This document shows positions 8,421 through 18,400 of a stretch of DNA of 64,000 bases, piece by piece. The position numbers were made by a program, and so were the translations under genes. The notes beneath the pieces were generated by a model. That model saw only the letters and a list, made by a program, of their open reading frames with translations. It did no database searches and was not told the DNA's origin. The DNA is from Thermohalobaculum sp050043005 (lineage in GTDB: Bacteria; Pseudomonadota; Alphaproteobacteria; Rhodobacterales; Rhodobacteraceae): assembly GCA_050043005.1 (NCBI GenBank), contig JBHJIZ010000002.1:10747-74746 (forward strand), given 5' to 3'. How positions within the stretch are numbered: position 1 is the first letter of the stretch; each line of letters opens with the position of its first letter.

Positions 8421-9527
8421 ATGCAAACCGGCCCAATGCCACGTTATCGGGAGCTGATCCGCCTGGGTGAACTAAACCCGGACCCGGAACAGCGTGCTGC
8501 GGTCGAGAAGCTGCAACTGCTGCACATGCGCCTGCAGGGATACGATCCGTCGGAGGGCAAGCAGGTCCAGCGGGGCTGGTTCGGCTGGGTGAAGGGATCG
8601 CCTCAGAAGGTGATCACGCTGACGGGGCTTTACCTTTACGGTGGCGTTGGCCGCGGCAAGTCGATGCTGATGGATCTGTTCTTCGAGAACGCCCCGGTCC
8701 GTCCGAGGCGCCGTGTTCACTTCCATGCATTCATGCAAGAGGTACAGGCCGGTATACACATCGCACGCGAGTCGAACGTTCGTGATCCGATCATCAATGT
8801 CGCCGATGAGGTTGCCGAAGGTGCTACCCTGTTGTGTTTCGACGAGTTTCAGGTCACCGATATCGCCGACGCAATGATCCTGGGCCGATTGTTCGAAGCG
8901 CTGTTCGACCGCGGTGTCGTGATTGTCGCGACGTCGAACCGCCCTCCGGATGATCTCTACAAGGACGGTCTGAACCGACAGGTTTTTCTGCCATTCATCG
9001 ATCTTCTGAAAGCGCGTGTCGACGTGCACGAACTCGACAGCTCGACTGACTATCGTCAGGGTCGTGAAGAAGGCGATCGGGTCTATTTCTGCCCATCAAA
9101 CGCCGTGGCACGCGCCGAGATGGACTCGGCCTGGCGACGAGAAACAGGCGGCGCGACGGGTGTCCCGATGACGATTTCGATCCACGGACGGAAGGTCGTG
9201 ATCCCTCAGACATCGGACATCTGCGGCCGCGCCAGTTTTTCGGATCTGTGTGAACAACCTTTGGGGCCTGCCGATTATCTGGCGATCGCCGATCAGTTCG
9301 ATGTGTTCTTCCTGGATGACATTCCGGTCCTGCCTTGGAGCCGAAACAACGAGGCGAAGCGTTTTGTCACCCTGATCGACACGTTTTACGAAGCCCGGAT
9401 CCGGTTTTTCTGTTCGGCCGAAGCTGAACCCGAGAATCTGTACACCGAGGGAACCGGCGCCTTTGAATTCGCTCGAACTGCATCGCGCCTGGCTGAAATG
9501 CAGTCCACCGAATGGCTGCAGGGCTAG
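8421..9527 (+). CDS. zapE: AFG1/ZapE-family cell-division ATPase
   Basis: This 368-residue P-loop ATPase is of the AFG1/ZapE family. In E. coli ZapE is associated with the Z-ring at constriction; the mitochondrial homologue handles inner-membrane proteins. Seen: Walker A GGVGRGKSMLMD near residue 73, the family segment HFHAFMQEVQ, Walker B LLCFDEFQVTDIADAMIL near 137, and sensor-like VIVATSNRPPDDLYKDGLNR. The C-terminal domain ends with SRLAEMQSTEWL. The start at 8421 has GGGAAGGA upstream; the internal ATG at 8436 is an alternative. The gene ends with TAG, which shows that TAG is an ordinary stop in this genome. Its neighbourhood beside sdh genes is common in Rhodobacterales. Confidence 0.93.
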   Translation: MQTGPMPRYRELIRLGELNPDPEQRAAVEKLQLLHMRLQGYDPSEGKQVQRGWFGWVKGSPQKVITLTGLYLYGGVGRGKSMLMDLFFENAPVRPRRRVHFHAFMQEVQAGIHIARESNVRDPIINVADEVAEGATLLCFDEFQVTDIADAMILGRLFEALFDRGVVIVATSNRPPDDLYKDGLNRQVFLPFIDLLKARVDVHELDSSTDYRQGREEGDRVYFCPSNAVARAEMDSAWRRETGGATGVPMTISIHGRKVVIPQTSDICGRASFSDLCEQPLGPADYLAIADQFDVFFLDDIPVLPWSRNNEAKRFVTLIDTFYEARIRFFCSAEAEPENLYTEGTGAFEFARTASRLAEMQSTEWLQG

Positions 9528-9633
9528 CGCCGGCCACGGTCTCTGAACGGACATCGTGATTAACGGGCACGCCGTGCACCGTAACCAAACCGAAACGCCA
9601 TCGAACTACGGCCCCCGGCAAACGGAGGCCGTC

Positions 9634-11010
9634 ATGCCAACTCAGGTCAATCGTGTGCTCGAAATCGTATCGCTGCACAAGAACCAGGATTATCTCCACG
9701 CAACGGAAGCAGCTCACCGGTATCTGCAACAGTACCCCGAGGACGAAGTCGTTCTCCAGATCCTTGGCGACTCGGCAATTCAGTCCGGCAACATCGACGT
9801 CGGAGAGAAGGTCATGACGCTGTTGCTTCAATGGGGTCGAACGGCGTCAAGACTGCAATGTATGTCCACCGTGCGCGCGGCGCAGGGCAACTTGGCTGAA
9901 GCAGAGAGACTTTTGCAGGAGGCGTTGAGGGTTGACCCCGGTCACGCCGGATCCTGGTCGGCGATTGCGAACCTGCGTCAGTTTCAACCCAATGACCCCT
10001 TGATCACAAAGGCGAAGCGCGCGTTGCGTTGGTCCGGGCAAACGGACAAGCAGCGCCGGGCAATCTGCTATGCCTTGTGCAAGGCAATGAATGATCTGCG
10101 CAAATGGGATCAGGCCTGGGATTACGCGGCCAAGGGCGCAGCCCTGGCGGAGACAAGCTACAATCCCGATCTCTTTCGGGATTGGTTGGCAGATGTCGAA
10201 GCCACATTCGATGCGGAGTTCCTTGAACCACTTGCAGGGCGCGGCCTGAGCACGAACGCTCCGATCTTCATCGTTGGCATGCCGCGGTCCGGTACAACGC
10301 TGATGGAGAGTATTCTGGCCGCGAGCGACTCTGTCAGCCCAATGGGCGAGATGATGACGATTGCAGAGTTCGCCCAGCGCGCCAGCCAGGATGATCGCGC
10401 CCGCGGAAATGCACCAAGCGCACACGGTTGGGTAAGACGTTGGAACAAAGACGCATTTCGACGGGCTGGTGACCACTATCTGAGCATGGTCGCTCAACGG
10501 TACGGTGGGAACGCGCCTCAACACTTCTCCGACAAACTGCCCAACAACGTCCTGTATCTCGGCCAGATCGGACTGATCTTCCCGAACGCCCGAATAATCA
10601 GAATGCACCGAAACGCTTTGGACACCTGCGTTTCGTGTTACCTTGGCGAGTTGCGCAATGGCCATGACTACACGTACCGCACAGACTGGCTCGCCGATGC
10701 AGCGCTCGGCTACGGCCGGATCGGTGACTACCTGAGCGGCATGATCCCGAACCCGGTGCTGGATGTCTGCTACGAGGATCTGGTCTCCCAACCGGAGCCC
10801 CAGATCCGACGCGTTCTCGACTTCATCGGGGTCGAGTGGAATGCCGACTGTCTAGAGCCTGCCATGTTCGGCTATTCAACGACAACACGCTCGGCCGCGC
10901 AGGTGCGTGGGGCCATCAACACGAACTCGGTGGGACGTTGGCGGCGCTACGCAAACAAGATCGCTCCGTTGGCCGACGCTCTTGGCGTCGACCTAGCTAC
11001 TGCCGCATGA
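9634..11010 (+). CDS. TPR-domain sulfotransferase
   Basis: This 458-residue protein would transfer sulfate from PAPS to an unknown acceptor. Residues about 1-200 form tetratricopeptide-like helices (GNLAEAERLLQEALRVDPGH is a clear TPR helix pair). From about residue 205 a sulfotransferase domain begins with the 5'-phosphosulfate loop PIFIVGMPRSGTTLMESIL. The 3'-phosphate-binding region follows (IIRMHRNALDTCVSCYLGE), and a C-terminal segment has VGRWRRYANKIAPL. The ATG at 9634 is chosen because AACGGAGG lies just upstream; the longer frame starting at 9556 lacks this. The gene is convergent with sdhB, 19 nt away. TPR-sulfotransferases are frequent in marine alphaproteobacteria and often modify surface polysaccharide or protein tyrosines. 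The acceptor here is unknown. Confidence 0.88.
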   Translation: MPTQVNRVLEIVSLHKNQDYLHATEAAHRYLQQYPEDEVVLQILGDSAIQSGNIDVGEKVMTLLLQWGRTASRLQCMSTVRAAQGNLAEAERLLQEALRVDPGHAGSWSAIANLRQFQPNDPLITKAKRALRWSGQTDKQRRAICYALCKAMNDLRKWDQAWDYAAKGAALAETSYNPDLFRDWLADVEATFDAEFLEPLAGRGLSTNAPIFIVGMPRSGTTLMESILAASDSVSPMGEMMTIAEFAQRASQDDRARGNAPSAHGWVRRWNKDAFRRAGDHYLSMVAQRYGGNAPQHFSDKLPNNVLYLGQIGLIFPNARIIRMHRNALDTCVSCYLGELRNGHDYTYRTDWLADAALGYGRIGDYLSGMIPNPVLDVCYEDLVSQPEPQIRRVLDFIGVEWNADCLEPAMFGYSTTTRSAAQVRGAINTNSVGRWRRYANKIAPLADALGVDLATAA

Positions 11011-11029
11011 TGAGGCGTCTGACGTCAAA

Positions 11030-11806
11030 TCACACCTGACGCTCGATCATCATTTTCTTGATCTCGGCAATTGCCTTGGCCGGGTTTAGACCCTTCGGGC
11101 AGGTTTTGGCGCAGTTCATGATCGTGTGGCAGCGATACAGCCGAAATGGGTCTTCGAGGAAATCCAACCGCTCACCGGTTGCTTCGTCCCGGCTGTCGAT
11201 CAACCAACGATACGCATGGAGCAGCGCTGCCGGGCCAAGGTAGCGGTCGCCATTCCACCAATAACTCGGACACGAGGTCGAGCAGGACGCACACATGACA
11301 CACTCGTAAAGACCATCGAGTTTCTCACGATCCTCGCTCGACTGCTTCCACTCGGTCCCGGGCTCCGGCGACGTTGTCTCCAGCCATGGCATGATCGAGG
11401 CGTGCTGCGCATAGAAATGCGTCAGATCCGGGATGAGATCCTTCACGACCGGCATGTGCGGCAGTGGGTAGATTTTCACATCGCCCTTGATCTCGTCGAG
11501 CCCGTAAGTACAGGCAAGCGTATTGATCCCGTCGATATTCATCGCACAGGATCCGCAGATCCCTTCGCGACACGACCGCCGGAAGGTGAGCGTCGGATCG
11601 ATCTCGTTCTTGATCTTGATGATCGCGTCCAACACCATCGGGCCACACGTATCCAGATCGACAAAGTAGGTATCGATCCGCGGGTTTTGGCCATCGTCCG
11701 GAGACCAGCGGTAGACCTTGAAGGTCCTGACGTTCTCGCCTTCGGGTTTTGGCCAGACTTTGCCTGTCGTGATGCGTGAGTTCTTCGGGAGTGCTAGCTC
11801 AACCAT
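11030..11806 (-). CDS. sdhB: Succinate dehydrogenase iron-sulfur subunit
   Basis: This 258-residue subunit carries electrons from the flavoprotein to quinone in complex II. All three cluster-binding regions are visible. The [2Fe-2S] plant-ferredoxin type is CREGICGSCAMNIDG, with a further Cys in NTLAC. The second motif is CVMCASCSTSCPSYWWN and the third is CHTIMNCAKTCPKGLNP. The ATG at 11806 follows GAGGAGAA and overlaps the end of the upstream methyltransferase gene by 8 nt, so sdhB is translated from the sdhCDA transcript through that gene. The length is normal. It is the last gene of the operon and meets the sulfotransferase gene tail to tail. Confidence 0.97.
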   Translation of the reverse strand: MVELALPKNSRITTGKVWPKPEGENVRTFKVYRWSPDDGQNPRIDTYFVDLDTCGPMVLDAIIKIKNEIDPTLTFRRSCREGICGSCAMNIDGINTLACTYGLDEIKGDVKIYPLPHMPVVKDLIPDLTHFYAQHASIMPWLETTSPEPGTEWKQSSEDREKLDGLYECVMCASCSTSCPSYWWNGDRYLGPAALLHAYRWLIDSRDEATGERLDFLEDPFRLYRCHTIMNCAKTCPKGLNPAKAIAEIKKMMIERQV

Positions 11807-12557
11807 CTGTTTCTCCTCGTGCCTTGCGGCCAACAAAAACCTTCTCGCCCCGATGGAGCGCGTAGCGGGCGGCGTCGGGTTCCAACGCCGTGAATTCAGT
11901 TACAATGAATCCTGGTGCCGAAAAGCGGTTCCGCACATCTCGCCCATACCAGCGCAGGTGGGCTGCGTCGCCGTAGTGTAGTTGGCGTAGCTCTGGTGTA
12001 TCGTTCGACGGATCCTCGTACGTCTGATCAAAACCCTCGATCATCGGCACGGTGATCACTGCTAGCCCACCCGGCGCAAGAACACGGTAAAGTTCCGCGA
12101 AAGCGCTCGCATCATCGACATGCTCGAGCACATGGTTCGCGATGATCATGTCCTCCGAGGCATCCGGCAACGCAATGTCCGTGATGTCCAGTTGCAGATC
12201 GAAGAGATCGTTGATGTCGGCAGACCGATAAGACGCGCCGCGGGCTTCAAGTTCGGGTCGCACCCAGGCCTCCGCCGCAAAGTGCAAGACCCGCGCCCGC
12301 GCAGGCAAATCCATCTCGCGATCCATCCAGAGCTTCAGCAGCCGATGCCGCGGGCGTGAGTCGCAGGATGGGCACCAGATTTCCGGCTTGTGTTTGACCG
12401 GAGAAAACATGCCACGATAACCGCAGATCGGACAGATACGTACCGTCTGTCCGTGCGCACGTGCCGTGACATAGTCGATGGCCCGTGTCGCACGCAGATC
12501 CATGATCCGTGCGATTTCCGCGGCATCGCGGGTACCCGGAGGCGACCAGGGCATCAT
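11799..12557 (-). CDS. Zinc-ribbon class I SAM-dependent methyltransferase within the sdh operon
   Basis: This 252-residue protein begins with an N-terminal zinc-ribbon-like module, with cysteine pairs C42/C45 (CPICGYRG) and C62/C65 (CPSCDSRPRHR). A Rossmann-type methyltransferase domain of the Methyltransf_11 kind follows. The acidic post-motif region is DITDIALPDASEDMIIANHV, then LEHVDDASAFAELYRVLAPG, then LAVITVPM. Motif I (VLHFAAEAW) lacks the usual GxGxG, as in many zinc-ribbon methyltransferases with glycan or lipid substrates. It sits between sdhA (75 nt upstream) and sdhB (8-nt overlap), so it is cotranscribed and translationally linked with complex II. The substrate is unknown. A direct role in complex II is possible but is only inference from position. 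Confidence 0.83.
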   Translation of the reverse strand: MMPWSPPGTRDAAEIARIMDLRATRAIDYVTARAHGQTVRICPICGYRGMFSPVKHKPEIWCPSCDSRPRHRLLKLWMDREMDLPARARVLHFAAEAWVRPELEARGASYRSADINDLFDLQLDITDIALPDASEDMIIANHVLEHVDDASAFAELYRVLAPGGLAVITVPMIEGFDQTYEDPSNDTPELRQLHYGDAAHLRWYGRDVRNRFSAPGFIVTEFTALEPDAARYALHRGEKVFVGRKARGETDG

Positions 12558-12631
12558 ACATCAACCCCGAACGCTGCTCTCATCGCATCCTGAAACCATG
12601 AGTGTGTCTGCGTCCGACATGTCGTTCGTCT

Positions 12632-14431
12632 TCAGTACACCCGCGCCTTCGGAGCGATCTTGGCTGGATCGATACCGCCCTGATTGTGCGGCGTCAGCGG
12701 ATCGGTCACGACAGCGCGATAATCGACCTTCACGTCGCCATTGACCCAGGCCAACGAATGCTTGCGCCAGTTTTCGTCATCACGATCCGGATGGTCTTCG
12801 TGCGCGTGGGCACCGCGGCTCTCGGTCCGCGCCTCGGCAGAGTAAACCGTGGCCAGAGCGGAGGGGAGAAGGTTCGAGAGCTCAAGCGTCTCCATCAGGT
12901 CCGAGTTCCAGATAAGCGAACGGTCCGTCACAGCCACATCGTCAAATGCCGCATCGATCTTCGACACGCGGTTGCAGCCCTGCTGCAGCGTGTCAGACGT
13001 GCGGAACACGGCTGCGTCCTCCTGCATCGCCTTCTGCAGATTCAAACGGATCCGCGCGGTCGGGACCTCGCCCTTCGCGTGGCGCAAGCCATCGAAGCGC
13101 GACATTGCCTTGTCGACCGAGTGCTGGTTCAGATCCGGGTTCGGGGCCTTGGGATCGACGATCTCGGCAGCGCGAATTGCACACGCTCGCCCGAAAACAA
13201 CTAGGTCTGTGAGCGAGTTGGAACCCAATCGATTTGCGCCGTGGACCGAAGCGCAGGCAGCTTCGCCGCATGTCATCAGGCCCGGCACCATGATGTCAGA
13301 TCCATCCTTGTGATCCAGAACCTCGCCCCAGTAGTTCGCCGGGATACCACCCATGTTGTAATGGACCGTCGGCAAGACCGGGATCGGCTCGCGCGTGACG
13401 TCAACGCCCGCAAAAATGCGAGCCGATTCTGAAATTCCAGGCAGACGCTTTGCCAGTAGGTCCGGCGGCAAGTGGTTTAGGTTCAGGTAGATGTGATCTT
13501 TTTCCTCGCCGACACCGCGCCCTTCGCGGATCTCGAGAGTCATGCAACGAGACACCACATCTCGGGATGCGAGATCCTTGGCGGATGGCGCATAGCGTTC
13601 CATGAAACGCTCGCCTTCCGAGTTCGTCAGATATCCGCCTTCACCGCGCGAACCTTCCGTGATCAGGCAACCCGCGCCATAGATCCCGGTCGGGTGGAAC
13701 TGAACGAACTCCATGTCCTGCATCGGAAGACCGGCGCGGGCAACCATGCCGTTTCCGTCACCCGTGCAGGTGTGCGCCGAGGTGCACGAGAAGTACGCCC
13801 GGCCATATCCGCCCGTCGCCAGCACAACCATCTTCGCCGAGAAGCGGTGCATTGTGCCATCGTCCAGCTTCCAAGCAATCAGACCCTGACATTGGCCGTC
13901 ATCAGACATGATCAGATCGGTCGCGAAATACTCGATAAAGAACTCAGCGTTTTCCTTGAGCGAGCGACCGTAAAGCGTGTGCAGGATCGCGTGTCCAGTC
14001 CGGTCAGCAGCAGCACAGGTGCGCTGGACCGGTGGGCCATCCCCGAATTCCGTCATATGACCACCGAACGGGCGCTGGTAGATTTGGCCTTCCTCGGTTC
14101 GCGAGAATGGAACACCGTAGTGTTCAAGTTCCACGACTGCCGCAGGAGCCTCGCGCGCGAGGTACTCCATGGCATCCATGTCACCGAGCCAATCCGACCC
14201 TTTGACCGTGTCGTACATGTGCCACTGCCAACTGTCGGGGCCCATGTTCGAAAGTGATGCTGCAATTCCACCCTGTGCCGCCACGGTATGGGAGCGCGTC
14301 GGGAACACCTTGGTGACGCAAGCCGTCTTGAGCCCCTGCTCCGCCATGCCGAGCGTCGCGCGCAAACCCGCGCCACCGGCGCCTACGACGACGACGTCAT
14401 AGGAATGATCAACAAATTCGTACGAAGCCAT
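12632..14431 (-). CDS. sdhA: Succinate dehydrogenase flavoprotein subunit
   Basis: This 599-residue subunit oxidises succinate to fumarate at the inner face of the membrane. Seen: dinucleotide-binding VVVVGAGGAGLRATLGMAEQ, the covalent flavin site RSHTVAAQGGI (H48), the substrate-binding run QFHPTGIYGAGCLITEGSRG, and the active-site loop around REPIPVLPTVHYNMGG. The late motif GANRLGSNSLTDLVVFGR is also present. The C-terminus KIAPKARVY is typical for alphaproteobacterial SdhA. The start is 10 nt after the sdhD stop. The gene is complete, and its operon place is third, after sdhC and sdhD. Confidence 0.98.
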   Translation of the reverse strand: MASYEFVDHSYDVVVVGAGGAGLRATLGMAEQGLKTACVTKVFPTRSHTVAAQGGIAASLSNMGPDSWQWHMYDTVKGSDWLGDMDAMEYLAREAPAAVVELEHYGVPFSRTEEGQIYQRPFGGHMTEFGDGPPVQRTCAAADRTGHAILHTLYGRSLKENAEFFIEYFATDLIMSDDGQCQGLIAWKLDDGTMHRFSAKMVVLATGGYGRAYFSCTSAHTCTGDGNGMVARAGLPMQDMEFVQFHPTGIYGAGCLITEGSRGEGGYLTNSEGERFMERYAPSAKDLASRDVVSRCMTLEIREGRGVGEEKDHIYLNLNHLPPDLLAKRLPGISESARIFAGVDVTREPIPVLPTVHYNMGGIPANYWGEVLDHKDGSDIMVPGLMTCGEAACASVHGANRLGSNSLTDLVVFGRACAIRAAEIVDPKAPNPDLNQHSVDKAMSRFDGLRHAKGEVPTARIRLNLQKAMQEDAAVFRTSDTLQQGCNRVSKIDAAFDDVAVTDRSLIWNSDLMETLELSNLLPSALATVYSAEARTESRGAHAHEDHPDRDDENWRKHSLAWVNGDVKVDYRAVVTDPLTPHNQGGIDPAKIAPKARVY

Positions 14432-14441
14432 GCTCTTCTCC

Positions 14442-14822
14442 TCAGGACGTCAGCGCGATCTTCAACACGGCGAAAACACCGGCGAGACCGAAGGCGCCAC
14501 AAAACATCTGGTTTCCGAGCAACAGGCCCGTACGCCAGCCTTTTTGATGGACGTAATCCTCGATCACGACCTGCAAGCCCTGCATGAGGTGGTGAAACGT
14601 CACGGCCAGGAAAAGGATCGCCACGATTGCATTGAACGGGTTGGCGTAAACTTCGATCACATTTGCATGGTCTTCGCCCAACGCCCCGGCGAATGGAAGA
14701 ACTGCCAGAACTGTCAACGGGATCAGCGCGACGGATGAAACGCGGTGCTGCCACCAGTGATGCGTCCCGGTGCCCGCAGACCCGAGGCCGCGGGCAAGGC
14801 CCATGGGTGTCTTGTAGCTCAT
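14442..14822 (-). CDS. sdhD: Succinate dehydrogenase membrane anchor subunit
   Basis: This 126-residue hydrophobic anchor begins MSYKTPMGLARGLGSAG and has three predicted membrane helices (VALIPLTVLAVLPFAGALG, FNAIVAILFLAVTFHHLMQG and FCGAFGLAGVFAVLKIAL). The segment HHLMQGLQVVIEDYVH matches the conserved HxxxGLxxVIEDYxH region involved in quinone and haem binding in SdhD. The ATG at 14822 is 11 nt after the sdhC stop, fixing the start against a much longer open frame. It forms the membrane part of complex II together with SdhC. Confidence 0.95.
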   Translation of the reverse strand: MSYKTPMGLARGLGSAGTGTHHWWQHRVSSVALIPLTVLAVLPFAGALGEDHANVIEVYANPFNAIVAILFLAVTFHHLMQGLQVVIEDYVHQKGWRTGLLLGNQMFCGAFGLAGVFAVLKIALTS

Positions 14823-14833
14823 CTTGTTCCCTC

Positions 14834-15217
14834 TCAGGCCAACAGCCAGACCAACACCGTCAGCACACCTGCTGCACCGACGCTGATCTTGCCTGACATC
14901 TCGACCTGATCGAGTTCGAACCCAAAGCCCATATCCCAGATCAGGTGCCGGATGCCGTTGCAGAAGTGGTAGGCCAACGCAAAGGTCATACCGATCCAGA
15001 TCAGATTTCCGATCCACGAGGTCAGAACCCCGTTCGCAAAGTCGAAATACTCCTCGCTCGTCGCCGCAGCCAACAACCACCACACGACCAGTGCCGACCC
15101 CAGTGTCATGGCGACGCCAGTGACCCGGTGCATGATCGACATCATCGAGGTGATTTGCGGGCGGTATATGGTGAGGTGCGGAGAGAGGGGGCGATTGCCC
15201 CGGTTCACATCGGCCAT
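14834..15217 (-). CDS. sdhC: Succinate dehydrogenase cytochrome b556 subunit
   Basis: This 127-residue membrane subunit is first in the sdh operon. Seen: the N-terminal signature RPLSPHLTIYRPQITSMMS with the quinone-site serine and arginine in SIMHRVTGVAM. The haem-ligand motif YHFCNGIRHLIWD is present, with H84 the expected axial ligand. Three hydrophobic helices are evident. The ATG at 15217 follows GAGAGGAAA and is preferred to the in-frame codon at 15241. The promoter should lie in 15218-15380, but I see no clear -35/-10 pair. Confidence 0.95.
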   Translation of the reverse strand: MADVNRGNRPLSPHLTIYRPQITSMMSIMHRVTGVAMTLGSALVVWWLLAAATSEEYFDFANGVLTSWIGNLIWIGMTFALAYHFCNGIRHLIWDMGFGFELDQVEMSGKISVGAAGVLTVLVWLLA

Positions 15218-15388
15218 TCTGCTTTCCTCTCGCGGGCGCATAGGTCGCCCTGACGTTCACGGACCCGAGTTTATTCGGGCTTAATGCCATGCGCCAGTGA
15301 CAACTTTTCGCGGATGCAAAATGACATCCCAAAAGTGTACAGAAGGAAAATCACCTCGGAACGACCGTGCTGTTAGCGACCCAATGCG

Positions 15389-15418
15389 CACGGGCGCGGG
15401 TGTGAAACCGCGCCCGTG
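15389..15418. repeat. Perfect 11-bp inverted repeat between sdhC and the giant surface-protein gene
   Basis: Arms 15389-15399 and 15408-15418 (CACGGGCGCGG/CCGCGCCCGTG) are separated by 8 nt. It lies just downstream of the giant gene's stop at 15470 and upstream of sdhC. The T-rich run (TATTTTTAG) is on the plus-strand side, so it is not a standard terminator for the minus-strand giant gene. It may act as a factor-assisted terminator or insulator. Confidence 0.45.
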
Positions 15419-15469
15419 TCGATATTTTTAGTTCGGCTGTTGAACGTGGGCGTCGCCATGCGCCTCGGA

Positions 15470-18400
15470 TCAAACGAGGTCGAAAACGAAAGTGTCGCCG
15501 TCATCAACGGTTCGCTCGAGACTGGAAACAGTGTCGGACAGAGCGAAGACGCTCTCGATCGTTGTCGGGTCATTGTCCGTATCTAGGCCCGCGACCACAT
15601 CGATTTCACCGGACAGTCCATTCAGTTCGATGTCCGTTGCAGCGAAGCTGAACGTACCGTCGCCGTTGTCTGTCAGCGACGTGGCGTCGACACCATCGAC
15701 CTTTGTACCGTCCACAAGGATCGCAAACTCGACGAGATCGCCATTCGAGACCGTCGGCGCTGGATCGATCAGCGTGTCCAGACCAAACGTCGGGATCGGC
15801 GTCGTGTCGGTGTCCACCGTGCCTTCGTTGTCGATCTCTTCGAGAGTGCTGACGTTCACAAACTCGCCACTCGGAATGTAAAGAACATTGATGTCCGCCC
15901 CGGTGGCCGTTTCCAACGAGTTCGCGGCGAGGACGGAGTTCGCTTGGTCCGTAGTGGCCGTCGTTGTGATCGCGATCACCTCGTTCTGATCAGCACCATC
16001 TGCTGTCAGGACCTCCTCGGCCTTTGTAAAACCGGACGCGAAATCGATCGTAGAATCGAAACTGTTGTAGGTGGCCGCAAAGTCCGCAAAGAGCGTCTGC
16101 AGCGCTGCAACCGACCCAGAGGCAGCTTTGATCTCTCCTGCCGTGAAGGTGAATGCAGCATCGTTGCCCGGACCGAAGTCGAACCCGCTCGAGATCAGTG
16201 TAACAATGTCATCGTCCGCCAAAGTCGCTGCAAGATCTACGACCTTGGACAAAGACGCGTCTGCAACCGAACCAAAGTTCCCGTCGCCATCCAGATCCTG
16301 GCTGGTAAGGGCGGTTGCAACCGCCACGGCCTGAACGGACGTATCGATGATGATGACCGCGTGGGCCTGGCCCTGAGATACCGTCGAGACGGATCCGGAG
16401 ACGGTGACCTTGCCATTCGGGCTGCCGGTTCCATTCACAGTCACCGTGACCTCGGCCGTGTCCGTGAACTGGCTATCCGAGATCGTGTATGTGACGTTCA
16501 CGGTATCAGTTTCACCATCGTTCAAACCCTGGAAGCTCTGATCGGGGGTGAACGTCAGGGCGCCGTTCGACTCGACCGTCACCGTTCCGGTTCGGCCTTC
16601 GTCCGTCATCACAAGAAACTCAGTGCCAACCGTATTCCCGTCGATGTCGATGATGGTCAATGCGTCGTCGTCGGGATCGGAGTCGTTGCCGAGTATGTTG
16701 ATGGTGACCGGAAGGTCTTCGCTGGTGGAGGTCGCATCATCGACAGCAACAGGCGCTGCGTTCTTGCCGTTTACTGTGATGGTTACGGTCGATGTATCGC
16801 CCGAAACGCCATCGGTAGCCGTGTAGTTCAGTGTGATCGTGTCCGTCGCACCTTCCGCGAGATCGTCGAAACCAGCGCCAGGATCGAATGTAAACGTTCC
16901 ATCGGCAAGGACCGTCACCGTCCCCGTGCGGTTCTGAGCGGTCGTGACCGACAATGGAACGCCAACGGTGCCGCCTTCGATCGATGCGACGGTCAGGGTG
17001 TCGTTCTCGGGATCTGAGTCGTTCAAGAGAATGTTAATCGACGCCGAAACACCTTCGTCGGTCACCAGAGCATCCGGCTCGGCCACAGGCGCCGAATCCA
17101 GCCCCAATACCATGACCTCGACAACAGCCTCTGCGGTCTCAAAGCTTTCCGAAGCCGATGCCCCCAGGATGCTGGTTTCAACACCGCCCGTATCTGCGCC
17201 TGAATAGGTCAAGCCCAGTCCGGCCTGACCGAAGTTCTGGAAGAACAGGATCTCGATCTCGTGTTGACCAGCGCTGAGCGATGCCTGCCCCGGCACGGTC
17301 AACAGCGCATGAAGGCCATCATTGTCGATCACCTGCACGCCGTTGATGAACAGCGCCGAGCCATCATCGGAGGAGAGGTTGAAGTTGTAGACGCCTCCCT
17401 CTTCGATCGTGATCACACCGGTGTAACGGACCGCATAAGTCGTGGCATCGCCAGTCGCAGCCGTGGCCAAGGCGCCCGTGTCCAGATCGCCGACCGTTCC
17501 CGAGGCAATCGCACCGGTCAGCGGGATGCTGGCGACGGTGTTTCCGACAGGCGTGCCATCGTAAAACTCGTAGCTCAATTCGTTGAACATGGCGCCAGCA
17601 GCCATGGTGTAGTTGAGCTGGAAGCTATCCGTCTCTGCCTCGTCCAAATCGACGAAACCGTCCATCGGATCGAATTCGAACGTACCATCTTCCTGCACCG
17701 TCACCATACCGGTTCGGCCCGCGGCGGTCGTCACCATGAAACCGGTGCCGACCTGAGCGTCGGGTGCACCTGCACCTGAGATGTCGAACACACAAAGCCC
17801 CTGCCCGGCAGGTGCCGTATCGTTCTCTAGGATGTCGATACTGGCCGCTGTCAACTCATCGGTTTGGAGTTCGTCATCACCGGCACTGACACCGACACCG
17901 TTGATCGTCACAGTGATCGTCGCCGTATCTTGATCGCCCGGGATCACCGGCGCGTTGTTCACCAATGCGGCGGTGAGCTCGTCAGAGGTCGTAACGATCT
18001 CTGCGCCACCCGTATTGTCGATAACATTCAGCTGATCCAGAACCGCAGCCGTGCCGACGCCAACCGCGTTCAACTCGGCGCCGAAGCGGGTAGCCAGTTC
18101 GGCCGATTCGTCGTCGAACGTGCCACCGACGTTCTGCATGCCATCTGACAGGAAATAGACGATGTTCTCGTCCAGCGTTGTCGCCGCCTGATCCTCGAAC
18201 CAACGGATCCCGGTCTGCTGCGGCGCTTCGAAATTGGTGAAACCGCCGTCCGTCAGGCTTTCTAGTGCTGCATCCAAGGCTGGATCGTTGGGCTTGAAAG
18301 TGCCCAGAAGCTCGCTGGCACCGGTCTGATCAGAGCTGTTGTTGCCGGAAAAGACAACCAGGCCGATGTCCACCTTGTCATCGGGAAGACCGCTGTCCGC

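Noticed and set aside
15389..15418. Standard intrinsic terminator for the giant gene
   Set aside because: The T-rich tail is on the wrong side for a minus-strand transcript; kept only as an inverted repeat.
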